DNA from: Roseateles terrae
GTDB taxonomy: Bacteria; Pseudomonadota; Gammaproteobacteria; Burkholderiales; Burkholderiaceae_C
DNA length: 64,000 nt
NCBI RefSeq assembly: GCF_014192155.1
Contig: NZ_JACHXO010000001.1
Location: forward strand, 832,069-896,068
Reading direction: 5' to 3'
Shown here: positions 9,379 to 17,944 of the stretch, one piece after another
How the letters are laid out: each line of letters opens with the position of its first letter
Position numbering within the stretch: the stretch's first letter is position 1
Position numbers and translations under genes: made by a program
Notes under the pieces: model-generated
What the model was told of the DNA's origin: nothing
Seen by the model: only the letters and a program-made list of their open reading frames with translations
Databases searched by the model: none

Positions 9379-10068
9379 ATGAAGCTATTGCTGGTTGAAG
9401 ACGAAATCAAATTGGCGGATTACCTGCGGCACGGACTGACGCAGGAGGGATTCATCGTGGATGTCGCCCACGACGGTCTCCAGGGATTGCATCAAGCCTG
9501 TGAAGGTCAATATGACCTGATGGTGCTGGACGGCATGCTGCCGGGGCTGGACGGCCTGGCCGTGCTGGCCGCGCTGCGTCAGCACAAGCAGACCCAGGCG
9601 CTGCCGGTGCTCATGCTGACGGCGCGCGGCGATGTGGAAGACCGGGTCAAGGGCCTGCAATCCGGCGCGGATGACTATCTCGTCAAGCCCTTTGCCTTTT
9701 CGGAGTTGGTGGCACGCCTGCATGTGCTGATGCGCCGAAGCCAGGGCCAGCATGGCGGCGACGCGACGGTGCTCAAACTGGGCGACCTGGAACTGGACCT
9801 GCTGCGGCGCAAAGCCCAGCGCCAGGGCCAGCGGCTGGACCTGACGGCCAAGGAATTCAGCCTGCTCACCCTGCTTTTGCGTCGCCAGGGCGAGGTGCTC
9901 TCACGGACCGAACTGGCCGAGCAGGTCTGGGACATGAATTTCGACAGCGAAACCAATGTGGTGGAAGTGGCGGTCCGGCGCTTGCGGACCAAACTGGATC
10001 TGCCGTTTGAGCTGCCATTGATCCATACCGTGCGTGGCATGGGGTATGTGCTGGAAATGCGGAGCTGA
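9379..10068 (+). CDS. OmpR/CusR-like winged-helix response regulator
   Basis: 229 residues. The receiver domain starts at residue 1 with the acidic pocket VEDE and the phosphorylatable Asp51 in LMVLDGMLPG; the conserved Lys is in DDYLVKPF. The C-terminal half is an OmpR-type winged helix (LTAKEFSLLTLLL ... VVEVAVRRLRTKL ... GMGYVLE). The overall sequence resembles heavy-metal response regulators such as CusR and IrlR, but the usual downstream cognate kinase is absent. The nearest kinase is the divergent hybrid kinase. Regulated genes cannot be read from the sequence. Confidence 0.88.
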   Translation: MKLLLVEDEIKLADYLRHGLTQEGFIVDVAHDGLQGLHQACEGQYDLMVLDGMLPGLDGLAVLAALRQHKQTQALPVLMLTARGDVEDRVKGLQSGADDYLVKPFAFSELVARLHVLMRRSQGQHGGDATVLKLGDLELDLLRRKAQRQGQRLDLTAKEFSLLTLLLRRQGEVLSRTELAEQVWDMNFDSETNVVEVAVRRLRTKLDLPFELPLIHTVRGMGYVLEMRS

Positions 10069-10375
10069 CACAAGGCCCAAACGCCGATTCCATCGGTGAT
10101 CCATCCCCCGGGAGGGGGAATTTGGGCATTGCCATGAAATTGCAATCGGTTGCACGCAGGCTGTCCACCTTGCAGGACACTTCTGCGCTGGCTGCACGGA
10201 TGAAGTGCAAGCCACGTCGTTCAAAGCGACACCCGGGCACAACCCTTGCTCTAAGCATCGGGTACCCGATTGCCGTTCAACTTTCCTGAAGTTGGGCATC
10301 GATGAAATCTCTCGTCCCAGGACTTGGGCACGCGGCTTGCCACTGCTCTCTCTTGGAACACGTTGGAGCGAATTC
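10069..10375. other. Intergenic region between response regulator and Crp/Fnr-type gene
   Basis: About 307 bases without a convincing gene. A small hairpin TCCCCC-GGGA-GGGGGA at 10104-10119 lies 36 bases after the response regulator stop and may end its transcript, although no T-run follows. The rest must hold the promoter of the Crp/Fnr-type gene. No clear sigma-70 pair was found. An in-frame start at 10205 exists but the reading from there to 10375 has no family resemblance. Confidence 0.4.
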
Positions 10376-11164
10376 ATGGTCATGTCCTCTACAACCCTTG
10401 GTGCCACGGTCCCCCGCGGCAACTACCTCCTGGCTCAATGGCCCCAGGAGGAGCTCGCTCGCGTGCTGCCCCATCTTGAAGCGGTGGAGTTGCTGAAGGG
10501 CCGTGTGCTGTTTGAAGCCGGCGCACCTTCCCCGCATGTATTTTTTCCCGCCAGTGCCATTGTGTCGCTGATCTACACGACGCATTCCGGTGCCTCATCG
10601 CAAGTGGCGATGATCGGTCCGGAAGGTCTGGTGGGGGTCTCGTCGCTCCTGGGCGGTGAATCGCCCGCCTCGCGCGCGGTGGTGCAGCGGGCCGGACTGG
10701 CGTACCGCCTGCGGCTCAATGTGCTGAAGGAAGAATTCCTGCGCGGTGGACTGGTCACTCACACGGTGCTGCGCTATGTGCAGTCGCAGATGACGCAGAT
10801 GGCACAGACCGCGGTCTGCAACCGCCATCATTCACTGGAACGTCAGCTGTGCCGGTGGCTGCTTCAGGTGCTGGATCGTCAGCACGGCCTGCAGGAGCTC
10901 TCCGTGACACAGGAGCTCATCGCCAACATGCTGGGGGTACGCCGTGAAGGGGTGACCGAAGCGGCACAACGCCTCCAGGCCGCCGGCCTGATCCGGTATA
11001 CGCGAGGTCATATCGCGGTCCTGGATCGGCCGGGGCTGGAAGCACGGGCTTGTGAATGCTATGCCCTGCTGAAGCCGGACTTCCAGCGGCTGCTGCCTCA
11101 AGCTGTGACTGAAACTCACGCGACCACCTCTGCCGCCTTCGCGCCAGTTGCTGTCCAAGCCTGA
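10376..11164 (+). CDS. Crp/Fnr-family transcriptional regulator
   Basis: 262 residues from ATG 10376, chosen for the GGAGCG five bases upstream. The N-terminal two thirds form a cyclic-nucleotide-binding-like beta barrel (LLKGRVLFEAGAPSPHVFFP ... VAMIGPEGLVGVSSLLGG), and the C-terminus has a Crp-type winged helix (LSVTQELIANMLGVRREGVT as recognition region). It lacks the Cys set of oxygen-sensing Fnr proteins. The family member type, with GPEGLVG, is common in Burkholderiales and its ligand is usually unknown. A hairpin terminator follows at 11297-11336. It stands alone, so the regulon cannot be inferred. Confidence 0.87.
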   Translation: MVMSSTTLGATVPRGNYLLAQWPQEELARVLPHLEAVELLKGRVLFEAGAPSPHVFFPASAIVSLIYTTHSGASSQVAMIGPEGLVGVSSLLGGESPASRAVVQRAGLAYRLRLNVLKEEFLRGGLVTHTVLRYVQSQMTQMAQTAVCNRHHSLERQLCRWLLQVLDRQHGLQELSVTQELIANMLGVRREGVTEAAQRLQAAGLIRYTRGHIAVLDRPGLEARACECYALLKPDFQRLLPQAVTETHATTSAAFAPVAVQA

Positions 11165-11582
11165 GACGGAACCACTCCGTCACTTCAACAAACCCGTTCA
11201 CTACCAAAGACTGCAGCCGGGCGGCTGCGGTCGGAATGGGTGACAAGAAAACGGCCGATGCCAGAGGCAACGTCCGCGGTCCTTCTCACATCCATTCAAA
11301 GGCTCATGGGCACATGCCGCATGGGCTTTTCTTTTGGCGTTTCTCCATCACTGTCACTTCCCGGTGATGCATGACCTGCCTTGAGAGGCAGCCACACAAC
11401 ACCAAGAAGCCGGTGTCGTGGGCCCTCCGAAGAGGACCCGACCACACCTTTGCGGCATTCCTGGCCACCTGACGGTGACCTTCAAGGAAAACACCTTGCG
11501 GCGCATGTCCCTCGGGTCACCTTGCGGTGCTTCGGAGTGCCTGGCCACCCCGGAGGTCGAACCCCCTGGGGCAGCCGTTACA
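11165..11582. other. Intergenic region between Crp/Fnr-type gene and PEP-CTERM gene
   Basis: About 418 bases between convergent genes. It holds the terminator hairpin at 11297-11336 described separately. The segment 11440-11575 contains two loosely similar stretches around CCTGGCCACC but no reading frame with family resemblance. Nothing else was recognised. Confidence 0.4.
11297..11336 (+). terminator. Terminator after Crp/Fnr-type gene
   Basis: Stem GCTCATG (11302-11308) pairs with CATGGGC (11320-11326) with one G-T pair. The loop itself contains a small GGCA/TGCC hairpin. A-rich bases precede the stem and TTTTCTTTT follows it, which fits an intrinsic terminator on the plus strand, possibly active in both directions between convergent genes. 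Confidence 0.7.
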
Positions 11583-12371
11583 TCACTTCTCGCCGCGGTT
11601 GCGACGACGGGCCACGAAGCCCACAGCAGCCAGGCCGCTGATCAGCATGGCGTAGCTGGCGGGTTCCGGCACCGGCGAAGCGAAGTTGATCGAACCACCG
11701 CCTTGGCTGATGACGAAGCCGTTGTCGGTGACCGTCACTTGCGACGTGGTGTTCGAGAACGAGGTCAGGCCCAGCTGATAGGTGGGGCTGGAGAAGCCGC
11801 CCACCAGCCAGTCGATGTTCAGACCGGCGTTGGCCGACGGATTGAACGAGCCATTGCCAGCCGGAACGGTGGCCACATTGCCCCAGCTCAGGGTGCCGGT
11901 CGCCAGCGCCACTTCGCCAGAAGCGGACTCATTCCATTGAGTGCCGTCATAGGAGAAGCTGGAGGTGCCGTTGAAACCATACAGCGTGTAGTTCAGCGAG
12001 GTCAGTTGACCCAGCGTCACGCTCGTTGTCGGGTTGCCGGCGCTGATGGTGCCGGTGCCGTCAAACTTGATGTACATGCCGTAGGTGCTGTTCAGGCCAG
12101 CAGGCAGCACGGAAGCACCGCCCAGCTGGGCAGCGCTGACAGCCAGGTAACCCGACTCGGTGAACGTGTTGTCGGCACCGAAGGTGATCTTCGAGTAGTT
12201 CGAGATCAGCAGGTTGTCAGCCGTGAAGGCTTCACCGGCGAGACCAGCCTTGGAGGGGTCCCAGGTGAAGGAAGGAAGTGCAGAAGCACTGGCGCTAGCG
12301 GCAGCCAGGGCGAGAGCCAGCAGGGTACGCTGGAACGCCGGAGACTTCCGGGAGAGCAAAGGCAGGGTCAT
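11583..12371 (-). CDS. PEP-CTERM sorting domain-containing exported protein
   Basis: 262 residues from ATG 12371, preceded by CGGAGC at a good distance; the frame extends upstream to 12428 without a better start. The N-terminus is a signal peptide (hydrophobic about residues 16-34, Ala-Ser-rich, cleavage near ASALP). The body is rich in Ser, Thr, Asn and Gly, as in secreted beta-sandwich proteins. The C-terminus has VPEPASYAMLISGLAAVGF followed by RRRNR, the PEP-CTERM signal of a motif, membrane helix and basic tail. Such proteins are processed by exosortase (EpsH) and reach the surface or matrix. No exosortase gene is in this window. The function of the body is unknown. Confidence 0.88.
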   Translation of the reverse strand: MTLPLLSRKSPAFQRTLLALALAAASASASALPSFTWDPSKAGLAGEAFTADNLLISNYSKITFGADNTFTESGYLAVSAAQLGGASVLPAGLNSTYGMYIKFDGTGTISAGNPTTSVTLGQLTSLNYTLYGFNGTSSFSYDGTQWNESASGEVALATGTLSWGNVATVPAGNGSFNPSANAGLNIDWLVGGFSSPTYQLGLTSFSNTTSQVTVTDNGFVISQGGGSINFASPVPEPASYAMLISGLAAVGFVARRRNRGEK

Positions 12372-12678
12372 GGTGGTTGCTCCGATATAAAGATGTCCGC
12401 ACCTCGCGGACCAACGGCATTTCGCCACCGTGAGAAATTCACGTCTGTGCGCCCACCCACAGTGTTTGCTCCCTTGTCACCTCCAGGGGGGACTACAGGC
12501 CTAGCGTTTCTATGGTTGCCCCCGCATTCACGGGGGACCGAATCGCATCTTCACAACACGATCTGAAAACCGGTCCCTGTGCGAATTACTGCGGACTCCT
12601 TTCAGTTTTCCACGTCATGAAAGTCCAGGGGTCGGCCGACAATTCTTTTTGTTGTTGTACCCCCTGTGAGTGAAGCCC
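12372..12678. other. Intergenic region between divergent PEP-CTERM and small membrane protein genes
   Basis: About 307 bases that must contain both divergent promoters. A hairpin CCCCCG (12519-12524) / CGGGGG (12531-12536) with a six-base loop is visible. No confident -35/-10 pair and no small gene were recognised. Confidence 0.35.
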
Positions 12679-12978
12679 ATGAGCAAGTCTTCTGCCACCT
12701 CCGCTGCCCTGTCGTCCACCGCGGCTTCGGGCATCGCCGGACTGATGCTGGGCCAGGTCGTGCTGGCCCTGGCGATTCACCATGGGCGTACGGTGGAAGG
12801 TCTGGGCTTTGCGCTCGTCTTCCTGCTGGCGGGTGCGGCATCCGTCGCCTGCTTCCTGGGCCACCGGCACCAGCAGCGCCGCCCCCGCACCGAGCCGGCA
12901 CCGATGCAGCTGTGGCTGGCGGCGCTGGCCGGCGGTGTCCTGCTGTCCATGTGGCAGTCGGGCGCCTTCGGCGGCTGA
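12679..12978 (+). CDS. Hypothetical small membrane protein
   Basis: 99 residues from ATG 12679; a GTG nine bases upstream in the same frame is an alternative. Hydrophobic stretches near residues 18-35, 42-60 and 78-92 suggest two or three membrane helices, with a basic His/Arg-rich loop (GHRHQQRRPRT) between the last two that probably faces the cytoplasm. No family was recognised. It lies between the PEP-CTERM gene and moaE, and its partner genes are unclear. Confidence 0.55.
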   Translation: MSKSSATSAALSSTAASGIAGLMLGQVVLALAIHHGRTVEGLGFALVFLLAGAASVACFLGHRHQQRRPRTEPAPMQLWLAALAGGVLLSMWQSGAFGG

Positions 12979-13030
12979 CGAACAAAGACCTCACGCCCCT
13001 GGGCGTTCATGGCCCTGGGCGTTGATGGCG

Positions 13031-13057
13031 CGGGTGCGGCGCCCGGCGCCCGACCCG
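13031..13057. terminator. Imperfect hairpin between convergent genes
   Basis: CGGGT (13031-13035) pairs with ACCCG (13053-13057) and the inner GGCGC (13038-13042) with GCGCC (13046-13050), with a small mismatch between. It lies just after moaE's stop on the minus strand and 50 bases after the small membrane protein gene on the plus strand. There is no T-run, so a factor-independent terminator is only possible, not certain. Confidence 0.3.
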
Positions 13058-13064
13058 TAGCGCC

Positions 13065-13547
13065 TCAGTGCCCGTTGGACGCTGCCTGAATGCCCCAGCG
13101 CGCCAGCGCTTCGTCATCGGTGACCCGGGCATCCACCCAGTGCGCGCCTTGCGGCCCGTGTTCCTTCTTCCAGAACGGCGCCTGGGTCTTGAGATAGTCC
13201 ATCAGGAATTCGCAGGCCTGGAAGGCCTGGCCGCGGTGCCGGGAACTCACCAGCACCAGCACGATTTGCGCGCGCGCCTCCAGCGGGCCGACCCGATGAA
13301 TCACGCGGGCGCCGAGGATGTCAAACCGCCGGAAAGCCTCGTCCACCATCGCCTCGATCGAGGCTTCGGTCATGCCCGGGTAATGCTCCAGCTCCATGAG
13401 CGACACGGGCGTGCCATCCGCTGCATCCCGCACCGTGCCGACAAAGCTGACCACCGCCCCCACACCGCCGTCATCCGCCCGCAAGGACAGGGTTTCGGCA
13501 CTGAGGTCGAAGTCTTCGGTCTGGATACGGACGCGCGGTGAGTTCAT
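13065..13547 (-). CDS. moaE: Molybdopterin synthase catalytic subunit MoaE
   Basis: 160 residues. MoaE is the large subunit of molybdopterin synthase, which inserts two sulfurs into cyclic pyranopterin monophosphate using MoaD thiocarboxylate. Visible family features are VGAVVSFVGTVRD, LELEHYPGM-like core (LMELEHYPGMTE), VSSRHRGQAFQACEFLMDYLK and the active-site Lys region PFWKKEHG. ATG 13547 (MNSPRV) is preferred; an ATG nine bases upstream is possible. The open frame continues far upstream to 14411 but that part is antisense to the glutamine amidotransferase gene and has no family resemblance. moaD is not adjacent. The product would serve the PaoABC-type molybdoenzyme encoded 6 kb away. Confidence 0.93.
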   Translation of the reverse strand: MNSPRVRIQTEDFDLSAETLSLRADDGGVGAVVSFVGTVRDAADGTPVSLMELEHYPGMTEASIEAMVDEAFRRFDILGARVIHRVGPLEARAQIVLVLVSSRHRGQAFQACEFLMDYLKTQAPFWKKEHGPQGAHWVDARVTDDEALARWGIQAASNGH

Positions 13548-13724
13548 GGGCTGCATTTTGCATCGCCGGCCGGACGTGCTGCTCCACCGCCGTACGGCGC
13601 CCGCCCGTCTTGACGGTGCCTTGACGACTTCTTGACGCCCGCCCCGAAGGTCTTGCCACCATCTGGACAGGCCGTTACCTACCCTGCGGGCATCGTCACA
13701 ACGCGTCCCGGAGACGCTCCTCGC

Positions 13725-14453
13725 ATGAGACCCGTGTTGATCCTCCAGCACGAACCCGCCCAGGGCCCTGGATTCCTGCTGCAGTGCCTGCGCGAGCACG
13801 GCCTGCCCCTGGAACTGCTGCGCCCCGATCTGGGCGACCGCCCGCCGGCCTATGCGGGCGACTTCAGCGGCGTGGTGCTGCTGGGCAGCGACCATTCCGT
13901 GCGGGACCGCCTGCCCTGGATCGACCGCGAACGGCTGCTGCTGGCCAATGCGCTGCGGCTGGGACGCCCGGTGCTGGGCCACTGCTTCGGCGCGCAGCAA
14001 CTGGCGCGCACCCTGGGGGCGACGGTGAACCGGAACCCACGGCCGGACATCGGCTGGCGGGAGTTGTGGGTCACCCCCGCCGCTCGTCATCTCTTCGACG
14101 GGCAGGAACGGCTGCTCAGCTTCAACTGGCACCACGACAGCTTCCAGATGCCGCCCGGCGCTACCCGGACGCTGTTTGGCCTGCATGGGCTCAACAAGGG
14201 CTTCGCCTTCGGCCCACACCTCGGGCTGCAAAGCCATCTGGAGGTGACCGACGAAGGCTTGCGGCAGTGGTGCGCGCACGGCAGGGCCGAGTTGGCGACT
14301 GGCCAGGGGCCGACGGTGCAGTCCGAGCAGGACATCCTGTCCGACCTGCCGGAGCGGCTGGCCCGTGTGCGCCGGGCGGCGCGGGCGCTTTATCACCACT
14401 GGATCGGCCACCTGGACCGTCGGCCGGTGGCGGCGCGACCGCGCGCAGCCTGA
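13725..14453 (+). CDS. Class I glutamine amidotransferase-like protein
   Basis: 242 residues from ATG 13725, preceded by CGGAGACG. The nucleophile elbow GHCFGAQQLA holds the catalytic Cys and the His is probably in FNWHHDSFQMPPGA, as in the GuaA-like amidotransferase family of small free-standing proteins. The Cys-flanking Gly-His-Cys-Phe-Gly pattern is typical. Free-standing members hydrolyse gamma-glutamyl compounds or act as GMP-synthase-like amidotransferases; the substrate is unclear. It is convergent with kdpE, with only two bases between the stop codons. Confidence 0.82.
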   Translation: MRPVLILQHEPAQGPGFLLQCLREHGLPLELLRPDLGDRPPAYAGDFSGVVLLGSDHSVRDRLPWIDRERLLLANALRLGRPVLGHCFGAQQLARTLGATVNRNPRPDIGWRELWVTPAARHLFDGQERLLSFNWHHDSFQMPPGATRTLFGLHGLNKGFAFGPHLGLQSHLEVTDEGLRQWCAHGRAELATGQGPTVQSEQDILSDLPERLARVRRAARALYHHWIGHLDRRPVAARPRAA

Positions 14454-14455
14454 AT

Positions 14456-15154
14456 TCAGCCCTGCATCAGCCGGTAGCCGACCGCCGTTTCCGTCAGCAG
14501 ATGCTTCGGACTGGCCGGCTCTACCTCCAGCTTCTGCCGCAGGTTGCCCATGTACACCCGCAGGTAGTGGTTCTGCTCGACATGCGCCGGGCCCCAGACC
14601 GCCTTGAGCAGTTGCCGATGCGTCAGCACCTTGCCGGCATTGGCGATCAGGTGGCTCAGCAGCCGGTATTCGATCGGCGTGAGGTGCACGTCTTCTCCGC
14701 CGCGGCGGACCCGCCGGGCGGCCTGGTCCACCTCCACCTCCCCAAAGCGGAACACCGGATCCTGCTGCTCGCTGGCGCGCGCCTGGCTGCGGCGAAGGGC
14801 CACCCGCACCCGCGCCATCAGCTCCCCCACGCCGAAGGGCTTGGAGAGGTAGTCATCCGCGCCGCTGTCCAGGGCGGCGATCTTGTCCTCTTCCGCCCCG
14901 CGGGCCGACAGCACGATCACCGGCACCGAGGACCAGCCGCGCAGGTCGCGCAGGAAGTCCAGCCCGTCGCCATCCGGCAGGCCCAGGTCGAGCACCACCA
15001 GGTCCGGGCGGCGGGTGCCGGCATCGATCAACCCCTGCTTGACCGTCGTGGCGTCATGAACCGACCAGCCCTCGCCTTCCAGCGCCAGGCGCACGAATCG
15101 GCGGATGTTGGGTTCGTCTTCGACAATCAGCGCCACCGGTTGCGGCTCACTCAC
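14456..15154 (-). CDS. kdpE: KdpE, potassium-responsive response regulator
   Basis: 232 residues, OmpR family. The receiver has VEDE (11-14), phospho-Asp56 in VVLDLGLPDGDGL and Lys in DDYLSKPFGVGELMARV. The winged helix contains the KdpE-like block VHLTPIEYRLLSHLIANAGKVLTHRQLL and WGPAHVEQNHYLRVYMGNLR, which is highly characteristic. It activates kdpFABC under K+ limitation. It is the last gene of the kdp cluster, starting 21 bases after the kdpD stop. Confidence 0.95.
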   Translation of the reverse strand: MSEPQPVALIVEDEPNIRRFVRLALEGEGWSVHDATTVKQGLIDAGTRRPDLVVLDLGLPDGDGLDFLRDLRGWSSVPVIVLSARGAEEDKIAALDSGADDYLSKPFGVGELMARVRVALRRSQARASEQQDPVFRFGEVEVDQAARRVRRGGEDVHLTPIEYRLLSHLIANAGKVLTHRQLLKAVWGPAHVEQNHYLRVYMGNLRQKLEVEPASPKHLLTETAVGYRLMQG

Positions 15155-15175
15155 GACGGTTTCTCCTGGTCGGCA

Positions 15176-17926
15176 TCAGAGCGCCCCACCGGCGTTGGCG
15201 CCGGTGGACTCATCCTCATCAAAGCTCGGCACGGCCGGCGGCGTCCCCAGCGGCACGGCAAAGCTGAACCGCGCGCCGCCTGATGGGCCTGCACGCTCGG
15301 CCCAGATGCGCCCGCCATGGGCCTGCATGATGGCACGGCTGATGGCCAGCCCCAGACCGACGCCGGGCAGGTGGGACTCGTTGTGTCCGCGGGTGAATTT
15401 TTCGAACAGCGCTTCTTCGCGCCCCGGCGGCAGTCCCGGCCCGTTGTCCTCGACAGACACCCAGAGTTCCTCCTGCCGCGCGCGCGCCACCACCCGCACC
15501 TCGCTGCCGGGGGGCGTGTATTTGGCGGCGTTCTCCAGCAGATTGGCCAGCACCCGCTCCAGCAGCGCCGCATCCACCTCCACCAGCGGCAGAGTGGCCG
15601 GCACGTCCAGCACAATCCGGTGCCGGGCGAGTGCGCTGCCCATCAGTTGAAGGCTGCTGCCCACGACCTCGTCAATGGGCTGCCACTGGCGGTTGAGCTT
15701 GAGCGCCCCACTCTGCAACCGCGCCATGTCCAGCAGGTTGTGGACCATGGCATTGATGCGCAGCGACTGCTGCTCAATCGCGCGGGCCGCCTCCAGCGCA
15801 CGGTCCTGGGGCGCCTGCTCTGCCAGCGAGGCCGACAAGGTCTCCGCCAGCCCCTGCAAGGCCGCCAGCGGCGTGCGCAGATCGTGCGACAGCGCCGACA
15901 GCAGCGAATTGCGCAGCCGCTCCGATTCGATCTGCAGCAGGGCCTGCTGCGCCACCTCCACGTAATGCACCCGCTCCAGCGCCTGGCCGATGATCCGCCC
16001 GGCCGTGTCCAGCTGGGCGCGGCGCTCGGGCAGCATCAGGGTACCGCCGTCGCCGGTCCTCAGCGCCAGTACGCCGCGGCTGCGCATCGGCGCCCGCAGC
16101 GGCAGGTAGAACCAGGCGCTGCCGGGCAAGGTGTCCGTCCCCTGGCCGGCGGGCTGTTCATGGTCCAGGGCCCAGCGTGCGGTGCCGGCGTCCGGCGCCT
16201 CGGCCAGACTGTGCGACGACTGCGCGGGGGATGGCTGCAGATGGTCGTCATCGTCCAGTACATAGATGAGCGCACGTCCGCCGAACTGCTGCGCGAGTTG
16301 CTGCTCGGCCGTCACCACCACCTGCTCGACCTGCAGCGCCCCGGCCAGCTCACGTGTCAGCTCGAAGAGACCGCGCGCCCGTGCTTCCCGTTCGGAAGAG
16401 ACACGGGCCTCATAGCGCAGCCCCGCGGTCAATTGCCCGGTCACCAGCCCCACCGCCAGCATCACGCCGAAGGTGATGAGGTACTGCACGTCGCTCACCG
16501 CAAAGCTCAGCCGCGGCGCGATGAAGAAGAAGTCGAAAAAGGCCACGCTGAGGAAGCTGGCCAGCACCGCCGGCCCGCGCCCCAGCCGCATCGCCACCGC
16601 CACCACGCCCAGCAGGAAGAGCATGACGATGTTGTCGCTGGCGACCAGCCGGCTCAGGGGCCAGCAAACCGCCGCCACCAGGGCGCAGGCCAGCGTGGCC
16701 TTCAGATAACGCACCGGGTCGGTCAGCAGCGGAGGCGTGAGGTCGTCGGAGATCCGCTGGGTGCGGGAGGCGCCCACCTGGACCAGATCCAGCTCCGACG
16801 CGGCGGTGCGCAGCCAGGTGGCCAGGTCCTGGTGGCGACGCCACCAGGGACGAGGCTCCCCCCGGCCCATCACCAGCTTGGAGAGGTTGTGCTCCCGCGC
16901 GTAGCTGCGCAGCACGGTCGCGGGCTCCTGCCCCGCCAGCACCGCCGTCGTGGCGCCCAGGTCCTGGGCCAGCCGCACCGTTCGCAGCACCCGCTCGCGG
17001 TGGGCATCGGGCAGGCGATGGAGCCGCGGCGTTTCCACGAACACCGCATGCCAGCTTACCGCCAGCTGCTGGGCCAGCTGGGCCGCACTGCGCACCACGC
17101 TTTCCGCTTCGTCGCCGGGGCCGATGGCACAGAGGATGGCGGACTCGGTCTTCCACACCTGCGCAATGCGCTCATTGCTGCGCCAGGCCTGGACGTCGTT
17201 TTCCACCCGGTCTGCCGTGCGCCGCAGGGCCAGTTCCCGCAGCGCCATCAGGTTGCCCTTGCGGAAGAAATGCTGCCCCGCGCGTTCCGCCTGGGCGCCC
17301 TGGTAGACCTTGCCCGCCTTCAGCCGCGTCAGCAGCTCGTCCGCGGGGGTATCCACCAGGACCACTTCGTCAGCGCGGTCGAAGAAGGTGTCCGGCAGCG
17401 TTTCCTGCACCCGTACGCCGGTGATGCCGCCGACGACGTCGTTGAGGCTCTCCAGATGCTGCACATTCAGCGTGGTGTAGACGCTGATGCCATTGGCCAG
17501 CAGCTCCTCCACGTCCTGCCATCGCTTGGGATGACGGGAGCCGGCGACATTGCTGTGTGCCAGCTCGTCCACCAGGATCAGCGGGTCCGCTTCGCCCTTG
17601 AGGCGCTCCAGCGCACCGTCGAGATCGAACTCCGGCAGGCTGCGTCCCCGGTACGGCACCTGGCGCAGCGGCAGTTGCGGCAGGCGGGGCTGGCCGTCCA
17701 GCAGGGCCAGGGTGTCCGCGCGGCCATGGGTTTCCACCACGCCCACCAGCGGCGCCCGCCCCTGCGCCTGCAATTGCCGCGCTGCCTGCAGCATGGCGAA
17801 GGTCTTGCCCACGCCCGCCGAGGCGCCGAAGTAGATGCGCAGCCGGCCCCGCTGCTCGGCCTGGGCCTGCTCGCGCAGGTGGGCCAGCAGGGCATCGGGA
17901 TCCGGGCGGTCGTCGTCGACGGTCAT
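15176..17926 (-). CDS. kdpD: KdpD, potassium sensor histidine kinase
   Basis: 916 residues, normal length. The N-terminal KdpD domain has a Walker A GASAGVGKT (34-42) and Walker B region ADPLILVDELAHSNV; a universal-stress-protein-like domain follows. The four-helix DUF4118 membrane domain lies near residues 405-500, then a GAF-like region, then HisKA with the phospho-His681 in ALSHDLRTPLA and the ATPase domain (NLLENAAKYTPPG, DNGPGLPPG, GVGLGLAIS). It senses K+ limitation and phosphorylates KdpE. It lies between the TorF-type porin gene (18 bases upstream) and kdpE. Confidence 0.95.
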   Translation of the reverse strand: MTVDDDRPDPDALLAHLREQAQAEQRGRLRIYFGASAGVGKTFAMLQAARQLQAQGRAPLVGVVETHGRADTLALLDGQPRLPQLPLRQVPYRGRSLPEFDLDGALERLKGEADPLILVDELAHSNVAGSRHPKRWQDVEELLANGISVYTTLNVQHLESLNDVVGGITGVRVQETLPDTFFDRADEVVLVDTPADELLTRLKAGKVYQGAQAERAGQHFFRKGNLMALRELALRRTADRVENDVQAWRSNERIAQVWKTESAILCAIGPGDEAESVVRSAAQLAQQLAVSWHAVFVETPRLHRLPDAHRERVLRTVRLAQDLGATTAVLAGQEPATVLRSYAREHNLSKLVMGRGEPRPWWRRHQDLATWLRTAASELDLVQVGASRTQRISDDLTPPLLTDPVRYLKATLACALVAAVCWPLSRLVASDNIVMLFLLGVVAVAMRLGRGPAVLASFLSVAFFDFFFIAPRLSFAVSDVQYLITFGVMLAVGLVTGQLTAGLRYEARVSSEREARARGLFELTRELAGALQVEQVVVTAEQQLAQQFGGRALIYVLDDDDHLQPSPAQSSHSLAEAPDAGTARWALDHEQPAGQGTDTLPGSAWFYLPLRAPMRSRGVLALRTGDGGTLMLPERRAQLDTAGRIIGQALERVHYVEVAQQALLQIESERLRNSLLSALSHDLRTPLAALQGLAETLSASLAEQAPQDRALEAARAIEQQSLRINAMVHNLLDMARLQSGALKLNRQWQPIDEVVGSSLQLMGSALARHRIVLDVPATLPLVEVDAALLERVLANLLENAAKYTPPGSEVRVVARARQEELWVSVEDNGPGLPPGREEALFEKFTRGHNESHLPGVGLGLAISRAIMQAHGGRIWAERAGPSGGARFSFAVPLGTPPAVPSFDEDESTGANAGGAL

Positions 17927-17944
17927 GGGTGGATTGTCGCCAAG

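Noticed and set aside
13548-14411. Extension of the moaE frame upstream to a total of 448 residues
   Set aside because: The extra part is antisense to the glutamine amidotransferase gene and lacks family features; MoaE has normal length from 13547.
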